64,000 nucleotides of DNA from Nitratireductor aestuarii. GTDB lineage: Bacteria; Pseudomonadota; Alphaproteobacteria; Rhizobiales; Rhizobiaceae. Made by a program: the position numbers and the translations under genes. Positions 28,028-35,630 of this stretch are shown here, piece after piece; within the stretch, counting starts at the first letter, position 1, and each line of letters starts with the position of its first letter. Where the stretch lies: contig NZ_BMIF01000002.1 in the NCBI RefSeq assembly GCF_014641695.1, positions 310,001-374,000 on the forward strand, written 5' to 3'. The notes below the pieces were generated by a model. That model saw nothing but the letters and a program-made list of their open reading frames with translations. It had not been told where the DNA came from and made no database searches.

Positions 28028-28936
28028 ATGATGGACAGGCTTGAGTGTGACCGAATGTTTGCCGCAGTGATGGACGCCGGCAGCTTCACCAAGGCGGCAG
28101 CCAAACTAGGCACAACCTCGGGCCAGGCTTCCAAGCTCGTGTCGCGTCTCGAAGCCGAGCTTGGCGTTCACCTGCTGAACCGCACGACGCGCGCCGTTGC
28201 GCCTACGGAAGCAGGCCGCGCCTATTATGAGCGGCTGCGCCAGTTGCTCGATGAATACGATGATCTGGACCTTTCCGTGCGCAACATCTCGCAGACACCG
28301 CGCGGACGGTTGCGGATCACGGCGCCGCTCACTTTCGGTACGCTGGAGCTGGCCGGCGCGCTCTCCGAGTTCGCAGCGCTCTATCCGGCAATATCGCTCA
28401 ACGTCAGCTTCGAGGATCGGCTCGTCAATGTCGTGGAAGAAGGATACGACGTCGCGGTGCGCGTCGGCAAACCGGTCGATTCAACGCTCATCGCCCGGCG
28501 TCTCTGCGACGTGCGTGTCGTGGCAGTGGCTTCTGGATCCTATCTCGAGCAGCACGGCACGCCCAGTTCTCCGGAAGATCTTGCTGCACATCAGTGCATC
28601 CTCGATACCAACTTCCGCGATCTCAACCGCTGGCCGTTCCAGGGCGCCGATGGCAAAACGATCACCGTTGCGGTGAACGGGCGGCTCTGCTTCTCCAATG
28701 CCGAGGCATGCCTGCGCGCCGCCGAAGCTGGGCTCGGTATCGCATATCTACCCGGGTTTGTGGCGAGCGATGCACTCCGCAACGGAACGCTCCGCCCGGT
28801 GCTGACAGAGTACGGCGCCGGGTACGGCATCTTCGCGCTCTATCCGCACAGCCGGCACCTCGCGGCAAACGTCCGCGCGCTCGTTGACTTCCTGGCTGAG
28901 CGTTATCGTGGGGCGGTGGACTGGGTTGCCGAATGA
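28028..28936 (+). CDS. LysR-family transcriptional regulator
   Basis: A 302-residue LysR regulator. Residues about 1-60 form the winged helix-turn-helix (SFTKAAAKLGTTSGQASKLVSRLEAELGVHLLNRTTR), followed by the substrate-binding domain (PRGRLRITAPLTFG, GLGIAYLPGFVA). This is the CrgA/AaeR-like pattern often linked to quinone or aromatic stress. A DoxX gene and a glutathionyl-hydroquinone reductase gene lie downstream on the same strand and are likely targets, which is inference. The ATG at 28028 and the next codon are both ATG; AGGG sits just upstream. Confidence 0.9.
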   Translation: MMDRLECDRMFAAVMDAGSFTKAAAKLGTTSGQASKLVSRLEAELGVHLLNRTTRAVAPTEAGRAYYERLRQLLDEYDDLDLSVRNISQTPRGRLRITAPLTFGTLELAGALSEFAALYPAISLNVSFEDRLVNVVEEGYDVAVRVGKPVDSTLIARRLCDVRVVAVASGSYLEQHGTPSSPEDLAAHQCILDTNFRDLNRWPFQGADGKTITVAVNGRLCFSNAEACLRAAEAGLGIAYLPGFVASDALRNGTLRPVLTEYGAGYGIFALYPHSRHLAANVRALVDFLAERYRGAVDWVAE

Positions 28937-28939
28937 TTG

Positions 28940-28966
28940 TGATTGCTTCCTGAATGGAAGCAATCA
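28940..28966. promoter_or_regulatory. 11-base inverted repeat between lysR and doxX
   Basis: TGATTGCTTCC, a 5-base spacer, then GGAAGCAATCA form a perfect dyad right after the LysR stop. With no U-tract it fits either a lysR terminator or a regulator operator for the downstream doxX gene. Confidence 0.5.
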
Positions 28967-29080
28967 TCTTCCAGGAGCGTGGATTATCAACGTAACGGGA
29001 GGGTGCCATTTTCCCTTTGAGTTTGACGGCGGGCCTTGTTGAGGACGCCACGATCACAACGATCACAAGGGAAACCGAAA

Positions 29081-29524
29081 ATGGCAAACATCACCAACAC
29101 CGCTCGGACGCAATCGTCCATCATCAGCAATGTCTCGGATGCCGACCTCGCAGCCTTCATTCTGCGCGCTACGATGGGTATTCTTTTCATCATCCATGGC
29201 GGGCTGAAGCTTTTCGTCTTCACACCGGCTGGTACGGCACAGTTCTTCGAAAGCATCGGCTTCGCCGGATTCCTAGCCTATCCGGTCATCGCGATTGAGA
29301 TTCTTGGCGGCATCGCCCTTCTCCTCGGCGTCGGCACCCGTTGGGTTTCGCTGGCACTGGTGCCTGTCATGCTCGGCACGATCTACGCACCGCACGGCGC
29401 AGCAGGCTTCTTCTTCTCCAATGCCGGCGGCGGCTGGGAATACCCGGCATTCTGGTCGGTCGCACTGATCGTTCAGGCCCTGCTCGGCAGCGGCGCCTAC
29501 GCTCTGACCGGCAAGCGCGCCTAA
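29081..29524 (+). CDS. DoxX family membrane protein
   Basis: A 147-residue DoxX/MauE-like protein with four hydrophobic helices: FILRATMGILFIIHGGLKLF (residues about 26-45), VIAIEILGGIALLLGVG, ALVPVMLGTIYAPHG and ALIVQALLGSGAYAL. Members take part in quinone/thiol redox stress systems in some bacteria. AAGGGAAA precedes the ATG at 29081. The hydroquinone reductase gene downstream fits a shared redox role. Confidence 0.88.
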   Translation: MANITNTARTQSSIISNVSDADLAAFILRATMGILFIIHGGLKLFVFTPAGTAQFFESIGFAGFLAYPVIAIEILGGIALLLGVGTRWVSLALVPVMLGTIYAPHGAAGFFFSNAGGGWEYPAFWSVALIVQALLGSGAYALTGKRA

Positions 29525-29550
29525 GGATCGACACGCACACGCACACCATC

Positions 29551-29573
29551 TTTGCCGGCGGGATGCCGGCAAA
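29551..29573 (+). terminator. hairpin between doxX and the hydroquinone reductase gene
   Basis: A perfect 9-base stem (TTTGCCGGC / GCCGGCAAA) with a 5-base loop. There is no U-tract, so it may only attenuate read-through. Confidence 0.5.
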
Positions 29574-29605
29574 GGCACTGCAATGAACTAAAAGGAAAAG
29601 CCACC

Positions 29606-30556
29606 ATGCTCGTAAACGGAAAATGGACCGCCGACTGGCAGCCGGTGCAGGCCAAGGACGAGAAGGGTGGCTTTGTCCGCCAAACCTCAAGTTTCCGCAA
29701 CTGGATCACACCCGACGGCAGCGCTGGCCCCACCGGTGAAGCTGGCTTCCAGGCCGAAGCCGGGCGCTACCACCTCTATGTTGCGCTGATCTGCCCCTGG
29801 GCGTCGCGCACGCTGATCGGCCGCAAGCTCAAGAAGCTTGAGGACGTGATTTCCGTCTCCGTGGTGCAACCGGTGCTTTCCGATCAGGGGTGGCGTTTCG
29901 GTGACTATCCCGGCGCTACACTCGATGACGTGAACGGCGCGACCTACATGCACGAGCTCTACACCCGCGCTGATCCGCAGGTCTCCGGCCGCGCGACCGT
30001 TCCGGTGCTCTGGGACAAGAAGCTTGGCACGATCGTCAACAATGAGTCCGCTGACATCCTGCGGATGATGAATTCCGGCTTCGGTGATCTGGCTGATCAG
30101 TCGGTGGATCTTTACCCGGAAGCGTTGCGGGCCGACATAGATGCGTTGAACGAACGCATCTATCCAAAGCTCAACAATGGCGTTTACCGCGCAGGCTTTG
30201 CCACGACGCAGGTCGCCTATGAGGAGGCGTTCCGAGACGTGTTCGACATGCTGGATGAGCTTGAGGAGCGCATGTCGGACGGTCGCCAGTTCCTCTTTGG
30301 CGATGCCCTCACGGAGGCTGACATCCGGCTGTTCGTCACGCTGGTCCGATTTGATGCGGCGTATTACGGCCTGTTCAAGTGCAACCAGCGCAGGCTCGTC
30401 GACTACCCGCACCTCAATGATTACCTGCTGCGGACGCTGGACATTCCCGGCGTGCGCGAGACGGTCAACATCGACCACATCAAGGCCGGGTACTATTCCA
30501 TCAAGGCTCTGAACCCGACGGGCATCGTGCCGGTCGGCCCGGAACTGCCGTTCTAA
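29606..30556 (+). CDS. yqjG: glutathionyl-hydroquinone reductase
   Basis: A 316-residue omega/xi-class glutathione transferase of the YqjG/PcpF/ECM4 family, which reduces glutathionyl-hydroquinones. The active-site Cys is in LICPWASR near residue 63. The family-specific surrounding sequences RYHLYVAL, VSVVQP, MHELYTRADP and the C-terminal helix motifs LFGDALTEADIRLFVTLVRFD and GIVPVGP are all present. The ATG at 29606 has AAAGGAAAA upstream. Confidence 0.94.
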   Translation: MLVNGKWTADWQPVQAKDEKGGFVRQTSSFRNWITPDGSAGPTGEAGFQAEAGRYHLYVALICPWASRTLIGRKLKKLEDVISVSVVQPVLSDQGWRFGDYPGATLDDVNGATYMHELYTRADPQVSGRATVPVLWDKKLGTIVNNESADILRMMNSGFGDLADQSVDLYPEALRADIDALNERIYPKLNNGVYRAGFATTQVAYEEAFRDVFDMLDELEERMSDGRQFLFGDALTEADIRLFVTLVRFDAAYYGLFKCNQRRLVDYPHLNDYLLRTLDIPGVRETVNIDHIKAGYYSIKALNPTGIVPVGPELPF

Positions 30557-30604
30557 CTGAGACCCTTATCTGAGCCCGTCCAAGGAAGAGTTCCAGTTTG
30601 CTTG

Positions 30605-30651
30605 GCCATACTAGCTCGTGGTTCGACAAGCTCACCATGAGGTAGTATGGC
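30605..30651. repeat. palindromic intergenic repeat, copy 1 (likely bidirectional terminator)
   Basis: Two 18-base arms (30605-30622 and 30634-30651) pair with two mismatches around TCGACAAGCTC. The core CTCGTGGTTCGNCAAGCTCACCATGAG recurs at 48973-49003, also between convergent genes. Confidence 0.7.
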
Positions 30652-30670
30652 GGCCTGGACCGCAGACAAT

Positions 30671-31072
30671 TCAGTTCGACAGCGCTTCAATAATGCGGCA
30701 GTCGGCGATGGCGCCGTGGCTGCTGTGGCTGATCATTCGATCGAGTTCCTTCTTCAGCGCGGTGAGGTCGGCGATCTTGCGAACGACCTCGTCGCGGTGG
30801 ATGCGAGCTATCTCGTCCACCGCCTCGCAGGAACGCGTGCTGTCATCCGACAGCGTCAGCATGGCCCGGACTTCGTCGAGAGAGAAGCCCAGATCCCGCG
30901 CGCGGCGGATGAAGTGCAGGCGCTTCAGGTGCGCTTCTTCATAAGCGCGATAATTGCCAGCCGTGCGCGCTGGCTCCGGCAGCAGGCCTGACTTCTCATA
31001 GAACCGGATCGTCTCCACCTTCGTGCCGGTTTCCCGGGCGAGATAGCCGATGGTCAGGCTGCGCGCTTCCAT
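30671..31072 (-). CDS. MerR-family metal-responsive regulator (CadR/ZntR-like)
   Basis: A 133-residue MerR regulator: N-terminal winged helix-turn-helix (IGYLARETGTKVETIRFYEK), long dimerisation helix and C-terminal metal loop. Cys82 (SCEAV) and Cys125 (ADCRIIEAL) are kept, but the middle Cys that CadR/PbrR/ZntR proteins use is replaced: the loop reads SHSSHG (residues 115-120). Binding by two Cys and one or two His is plausible, so its metal preference may differ. AGGAG seven bases before the ATG at 31072 sets the start. It is divergent from the P-type ATPase gene. Confidence 0.88.
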   Translation of the reverse strand: MEARSLTIGYLARETGTKVETIRFYEKSGLLPEPARTAGNYRAYEEAHLKRLHFIRRARDLGFSLDEVRAMLTLSDDSTRSCEAVDEIARIHRDEVVRKIADLTALKKELDRMISHSSHGAIADCRIIEALSN

Positions 31073-31132
31073 CATAGTTCTCCTGCTTTCCACACTGCAC
31101 ATGTAAGCTTTCGAATTGTCACCGTCGAGGGG

Positions 31133-31163
31133 TTGACCCTGTAGTGACTACAGGGATTATATC
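31133..31163 (+). promoter_or_regulatory. MerR-type operator/promoter of the metal ATPase gene
   Basis: A -35 box TTGACC (31133-31138) and a -10 box TATATC (31158-31163) are separated by 19 bases, the overlong spacing typical of MerR-controlled promoters. The spacer region is covered by a perfect 19-base dyad, CCCTGTAGTGACTACAGGG (31137-31155). Confidence 0.85.
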
Positions 31164-31226
31164 GGGTGCCATACGAAGAATAGTGCCCCCTGCAGGCGTT
31201 CATCGCAGGGTGCCCAAGGTGATGGT

Positions 31227-33371
31227 ATGGCAACTCCGACTTCCTACAGGCTGCATATCGCGGACATGGATTGCGCCTCCTGCGCGATCAAGATCGAAAC
31301 GGCAATCAAGCGGCTTCCCGGCGTGAGCGACATCGAGGTGAACGCCGGGTCTGGCCTCCTGTCGCTGAAGCTCGACGAGGATCGCACCCAGCCCTCTGAT
31401 ATCGCGGCCCGCGTGAAAGCACTTGGCTACAAGCCTGTGGAAGCGGGCGAGGGCCACTCAGGGCACCTTCATAGCCACGCCCACGGGCACGACCATGATC
31501 ACGGTGAGGCTTGGTGGCAGGGCACGAAGGCGATACTTGCAGCCCTGTCCGGTCTGCTCTTTGCGCTGGCTTTCGCTGGAAGCTATCTGTTTCCCGAGCA
31601 GGAAGGGCTCTTCTTCACCATTGCCGCCGCCCTCAGCGTGCTGCCGTTCATGCGGCGTGCGGTGGCCGGGGCGATGCTCGGCGCGCCCTTTTCCATCGAG
31701 ACACTGATGAGCGTGGCCGCCATCGGCGCCATCATCATCGGTGAATCTGCAGAGGCTGCCGCCGTCGTGTTCCTGTTTGCCGTGGGCGAGTTGCTGGAGA
31801 ACGTGGCGGCAGGACGCGCGCGCGCCGGCATAAAGGCGCTGGTGAACCTCGTGCCCCGCACGGCAAGGCGCGAGACACCGGACGGGCAGATCCAGGAAAT
31901 TGCGGCTGTAGAGCTTGCTGTCGGCGATGTTGTGCAGGTCCGCCCCGGTGACCGGGTGCCTTCCGATGGCGAGATCATCGAGGGTCGATCGCAGCTTGAT
32001 GAGTCGCCCGTGACAGGCGAGTCGGTGCCCGTCGCGAAGGATGTGGGGGCTGCGGTCTATGCCGGAAGCGTCAACAGCGATGGTCTGCTGCGGGTGCGAA
32101 TCACGCGGACCGCTGCAGACAACACAATCGCGCGCATCATCCATCTCGTGGAAGAAGCGCAGCAGACAAAGGCGCCCACGGCTCGGTTCATCGACCGTTT
32201 CGCCTCGCGCTACACGCCTGCGGCGATGGTGGTCGCGGCGCTGATCGCCATCGTTCCGCCGCTGTTTTTCGGCGGGACATGGCACGTGTGGATCTACCGT
32301 GGCCTTGCAACGCTGCTCATCGCCTGCCCCTGTGCGATGGTCATCTCGACGCCTGCTGCAATTGCTTCTGGTCTGGCCGCCGGTGCGCGGCGTGGATTGC
32401 TGATCAAGGGCGGTGCGGCGCTTGAAACCCTCGGGCACGTCAAGACGGTCGGCTTCGACAAGACCGGCACGCTGACGATTGGCAAGCCGCAGGTGACGGA
32501 TGTCGTGGCACTGGCCGGACTGGAGGATGCCGTGCTTGCCAAGGCTGCTGCCGTCGAGCGCGGCTCCAGCCATCCCCTGGGGCTCGCCATCGTGCAGGCG
32601 GCAGAGCAGCGGAACCTCGACATTCCCAACGCCTTCGGCGCAACGGCGACGGCTGGCAAGTCAGTCCGTGCAAGACTGCGGGACGGATTTGTGGACGTTG
32701 GTTCACCCCGCTTTGCCGAAGAGGCCGGCGTTCTGGACGAGGCTGCGCGGGTGAAGATCGACGCCCTTGAGTCAGAGGGCAAGACGGTCGTCACCGTGAT
32801 TTCAGGGAACAAGTTGCTTGGGTTGATCGCTCTTGCCGACACGCTGCGCGACGATGCAGCGGACGGCATGCAAAAGCTTCAGAACCTTGGCGTCAAGCCT
32901 TTCATGCTGACCGGCGATAACGCCCGGGCGGCAAAGGCGGTAGCAGCCCGGCTGCGGCTCGACTTCGAGGCCGAGCTGTTGCCGGAGGCGAAGCTTGCAA
33001 AGATCAATGCGCTGAAGGAGCGCGGCCCGGTTGCCATGGTGGGCGATGGCATCAACGATGCGCCTGCGCTTTCCACTGCAAGCGTTGGCGTTGCCATGGG
33101 CGGCGGCACGGACGTGGCGCTGGAAACGGCGGAAGCTGCCATTCTCAAGGACCGCGTGGTCGGCGTTGCTGAGCTGATCGCGCTGTCGCGGGCGACGCTC
33201 GGCAATATCCGGCAGAATGTCACGATCGCCATCGGCCTCAAGGCCATCTTCCTCGTGACGACGCTCCTCGGAATGACATCGCTATGGATGGCGATCCTGG
33301 CGGATACGGGCGCTACGGTTCTGGTGACGGCCAATGCGCTCAGGCTGCTTGCCTTCAGGCCGAAGGTATAA
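31227..33371 (+). CDS. zntA: Zn/Cd/Pb-exporting P1B-type ATPase
   Basis: A 714-residue heavy-metal efflux pump of the inner membrane. It has an N-terminal HMA domain with DMDCASC (Cys16, Cys19), a His-rich linker (HLHSHAHGHDHDH, residues about 75-90), the transmembrane metal-site motif ACPCAM near residue 366, the phosphorylation motif DKTGT near 411, the SSHPLG motif and the GDGINDAP hinge. The CPC motif and the Lys in the final helices fit the Zn/Cd/Pb (P1B-2) subgroup. It is controlled by the divergent MerR regulator. Confidence 0.92.
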   Translation: MATPTSYRLHIADMDCASCAIKIETAIKRLPGVSDIEVNAGSGLLSLKLDEDRTQPSDIAARVKALGYKPVEAGEGHSGHLHSHAHGHDHDHGEAWWQGTKAILAALSGLLFALAFAGSYLFPEQEGLFFTIAAALSVLPFMRRAVAGAMLGAPFSIETLMSVAAIGAIIIGESAEAAAVVFLFAVGELLENVAAGRARAGIKALVNLVPRTARRETPDGQIQEIAAVELAVGDVVQVRPGDRVPSDGEIIEGRSQLDESPVTGESVPVAKDVGAAVYAGSVNSDGLLRVRITRTAADNTIARIIHLVEEAQQTKAPTARFIDRFASRYTPAAMVVAALIAIVPPLFFGGTWHVWIYRGLATLLIACPCAMVISTPAAIASGLAAGARRGLLIKGGAALETLGHVKTVGFDKTGTLTIGKPQVTDVVALAGLEDAVLAKAAAVERGSSHPLGLAIVQAAEQRNLDIPNAFGATATAGKSVRARLRDGFVDVGSPRFAEEAGVLDEAARVKIDALESEGKTVVTVISGNKLLGLIALADTLRDDAADGMQKLQNLGVKPFMLTGDNARAAKAVAARLRLDFEAELLPEAKLAKINALKERGPVAMVGDGINDAPALSTASVGVAMGGGTDVALETAEAAILKDRVVGVAELIALSRATLGNIRQNVTIAIGLKAIFLVTTLLGMTSLWMAILADTGATVLVTANALRLLAFRPKV

Positions 33372-33381
33372 GCTCAAATGA

Positions 33382-33405
33382 AAGGGCGGCTTTGAGGCCG
33401 CCCTT
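33382..33405. terminator. hairpin between zntA and a convergent gene
   Basis: AAGGGCGGC and GCCGCCCTT form a 9-base stem around a 6-base loop; TTTCAT follows on the minus strand. It can serve both convergent genes. Confidence 0.7.
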
Positions 33406-33435
33406 GGTCAATGTTTTCACGTGAATCAATGTTAT

Positions 33436-33939
33436 TTAGCAGTCCTTATCGGCCTTGGCGGCCATGGTCTGCTGGCCTTCCTGCTGAGCTTCAACGTCCT
33501 GCTGCGAAGTGGCAATGTCAGCGCCGCTCTTGTCGGATTCGCTGCTCTGAAGCGGCATGTTGTTGCCGTCCTTCTGAACCGTGTCAGCTGCTGCAGTGTC
33601 TGTCGACTGGCTGTCGGATGCGGCACCCGCCGGACGTTCGGCCGTCTGAGTGCTGTCCGTGGAGGCGTTTGGTGTGGTCGCGCCAGACGAGGTGTCCGTG
33701 GATGCCTGTTGTTCGCTCGACGTCTGCGCTCCTTCCAGAGGAGCCCTCGAGCCGTCCTTGGCAATCCGGTTGGCGTCGGCCGAGCCGGCGTTCGTGTCGC
33801 CTGAAGCTGAACCGGTAGCGGCCGGATGGTTCGTGGAGGCGGTGGTGCTGGTATCTACGCATTCATCTGCTAGGGCAAAGCCTGCAGACATGGAGAGTGC
33901 AAGTGCGCTGATTGCTGCGATCCGTGTAAATCCGGACAT
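33436..33939 (-). CDS. Ser/Thr/Ala-rich exported protein with KDG repeats
   Basis: A 167-residue secreted or periplasmic protein with a clear signal peptide (FTRIAAISALALSMSAGFALA, cleaved before DECVD). The mature part is low complexity, rich in Ser, Thr, Ala, Asp and Gln. It contains two copies of a short motif, IAKDGSRAPLEG and VQKDGNNMPLQS, and a final Cys. No enzymatic domain is visible. AAGGAAA before the ATG at 33939 fixes the start. It lies downstream of xoxJ but 150 bases away, so membership of the xox operon is uncertain. Confidence 0.7.
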   Translation of the reverse strand: MSGFTRIAAISALALSMSAGFALADECVDTSTTASTNHPAATGSASGDTNAGSADANRIAKDGSRAPLEGAQTSSEQQASTDTSSGATTPNASTDSTQTAERPAGAASDSQSTDTAAADTVQKDGNNMPLQSSESDKSGADIATSQQDVEAQQEGQQTMAAKADKDC

Positions 33940-34090
33940 GGGCGTTTCCTTCCTTGTTTCCCAGAATTGGGGCTTGTGAACCGAACCGCATCGGACGCGA
34001 GATGTTCCCCGCACTGCTGTTTCTTTCATCAGCAAGCGGGGCTCGACACTCTCTTGGTCAGTCAAGGAAGGCAGTCGTGGATCACCCAGG

Positions 34091-34999
34091 CTACTGGGTG
34101 ATCGGCTTGTCGTTCTCGTCCAGAAGCGGGACGTTGTAGTCCAGCAGGAGCTTGTTGATCTCCTCCTGGTTATCTTGGATCAGACGGTTTAGCGTCCGTT
34201 TCCACTCCTGATCGGAGGGGCGCACTCCCATGGTGATACGATAGCTCTGACGCGAGCTACCTTGCTCCTTCACCAGCGGAACCATGGTGAGCTCTTCCGA
34301 AGCATTCTTGACGTAGTAGCCGGCCATCGGTCCCCAAACGGCGGCAGCGTCGATGTTGCCGCTCAGCAAATCGCGGACCATCAGCTCCGCTGCCGGAGGC
34401 ACTACGCGGGTATCAACCATCAGGGGATAGATCTTTGCCGTCTTCATCAGCCCAGCCTTGATCAGGCTCGTGCCAGGGGGTGTGGTATCGACCACCCCCA
34501 CACGCTTGCCCGCGAGCTTCGGGTCGCTGATCGTTTCGACACCGTCCAGATCGCCGCCCTTCTTGTAGATGAGCACGTACGAGGAGCGGTAATAGTGGTT
34601 GGTGTTCTGAACCTGCTCGTCACCCTGAGGATAGCCCATGATGATATCGCAGCGGTTTGCACGCAACGTGTTGCGCACGAAGCCGGTCGCCATTGGATAC
34701 CAGGTGTATTGCACGGACTTGCGGCCGAGCTTCTCGGCCACCAGTTCCGCGAGCTTGTTCTCGAATCCCTCGCCCTTCTCGTTGGAGTAGGGCATGCTGG
34801 AGGGATCCGCGCAGACGCGCAGATGTTCAGGATCAACGAGTTCCAGAGCCCGCTGCACCGCCCCATTCGCTGCATTGCCCTCGGACGGGCTCGCCAGATG
34901 GAAGAGGGCGAAGGCTGCAGCCAGCGCGAGGCCGCGTGAAACGTAGTTCCTGCACGATACTGTGGCGCTGGCGCGCGGTGATCCTTGGCTATTGAACAT
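34091..34999 (-). CDS. xoxJ: XoxJ, periplasmic solute-binding-like protein of the methanol system
   Basis: A 302-residue family 3 periplasmic-binding-type protein with an N-terminal hydrophobic export segment (residues about 23-44). Characteristic sequences are LRVCADPSSMPYSNEKGEGFENKLAELVA, then CDIIMGYPQG and DAAAVWGPMAGYY. This is the quinoprotein-dehydrogenase-associated binding protein (MoxJ/XoxJ); in other methylotrophs it interacts with methanol dehydrogenase and may aid its maturation. GGAAGG precedes the ATG. It starts two bases after the xoxG stop, so the two are one transcript. Confidence 0.9.
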   Translation of the reverse strand: MFNSQGSPRASATVSCRNYVSRGLALAAAFALFHLASPSEGNAANGAVQRALELVDPEHLRVCADPSSMPYSNEKGEGFENKLAELVAEKLGRKSVQYTWYPMATGFVRNTLRANRCDIIMGYPQGDEQVQNTNHYYRSSYVLIYKKGGDLDGVETISDPKLAGKRVGVVDTTPPGTSLIKAGLMKTAKIYPLMVDTRVVPPAAELMVRDLLSGNIDAAAVWGPMAGYYVKNASEELTMVPLVKEQGSSRQSYRITMGVRPSDQEWKRTLNRLIQDNQEEINKLLLDYNVPLLDENDKPITQ

Positions 35000-35001
35000 G
35001 G

Positions 35002-35520
35002 TCAGCCTTCCATGCAGCTGCGCTCTGCTTCGGCTGCCGCCTCTGTCTTGTCTTCACGCTTCGGCGGACGACCGCGCGGCATGCCGCCGACGGCACGAGC
35101 CCGAAGGTAGACATAGAGATCGTCCATGTAGCAATAGACGTTCTTGTTGTCGCCAAAGGCAGGCATCACGTTTTCCTTGCCGCCGCCGACGTTCTTACGT
35201 CCTTCCGCGACGATGGAGATGAACGTGCCGTAATCCATTTTCTTCAGAGATTCGGCGAGTGCGGGAGCGTAACTCGATCCCACCCCGTCAGGTCCATGGC
35301 AGACATGGCAATCAGAGTGATAGCGACGGTAACCGCTGAAGGTGAACCAGTCGACGACGCCTTCGGGTGAAATATTGTAAGTAGGCACTCCGTCCGCATC
35401 GAAATACTTGCCGTCTTCATTCGACACCGCCTTGGCGGCTTCCTTGGAGTCTTGTGCGTTGACGGGAGTGAGAGAAGCAATAGCGATGATAAATGCCGAA
35501 ACGGCCAAGCGAACTGCCAT
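35002..35520 (-). CDS. xoxG: XoxG-like cytochrome c, four-Cys methanol-metabolism family
   Basis: A 172-residue periplasmic cytochrome c, probable electron acceptor of XoxF. The signal peptide ends TPVNAQ. The haem site is CHVCH (Cys71, Cys74, His75) with a likely axial Met in ENVMPAFG near residue 119. Two more Cys, in VYCYMDD (130) and RSCMEG (169), make the four-Cys pattern of the methanol-metabolism-related cytochromes, probably a disulphide. The ATG at 35520 gives a normal signal peptide. It lies downstream of xoxF beyond a hairpin terminator and upstream of xoxJ. Confidence 0.9.
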   Translation of the reverse strand: MAVRLAVSAFIIAIASLTPVNAQDSKEAAKAVSNEDGKYFDADGVPTYNISPEGVVDWFTFSGYRRYHSDCHVCHGPDGVGSSYAPALAESLKKMDYGTFISIVAEGRKNVGGGKENVMPAFGDNKNVYCYMDDLYVYLRARAVGGMPRGRPPKREDKTEAAAEAERSCMEG

Positions 35521-35548
35521 GAGAGCCTCATATTGTGGATAATCGAAC

Positions 35549-35582
35549 AAGAAAGCCCGGCCGGTTTTTGCCGGGCTTTCTT
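35549..35582 (-). terminator. terminator/attenuator between xoxF and xoxG
   Basis: A 13-base perfect stem (35549-35561 with 35570-35582) with a loop of A's on the transcript, followed on the minus strand by TTGTTCG. It would cut most transcripts after xoxF and reduce expression of xoxG-xoxJ. Confidence 0.8.
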
Positions 35583-35630
35583 TAGACAAACCCATTTCTG
35601 GGCACGGATCAGTTCGATCCCGGGTTGGTA

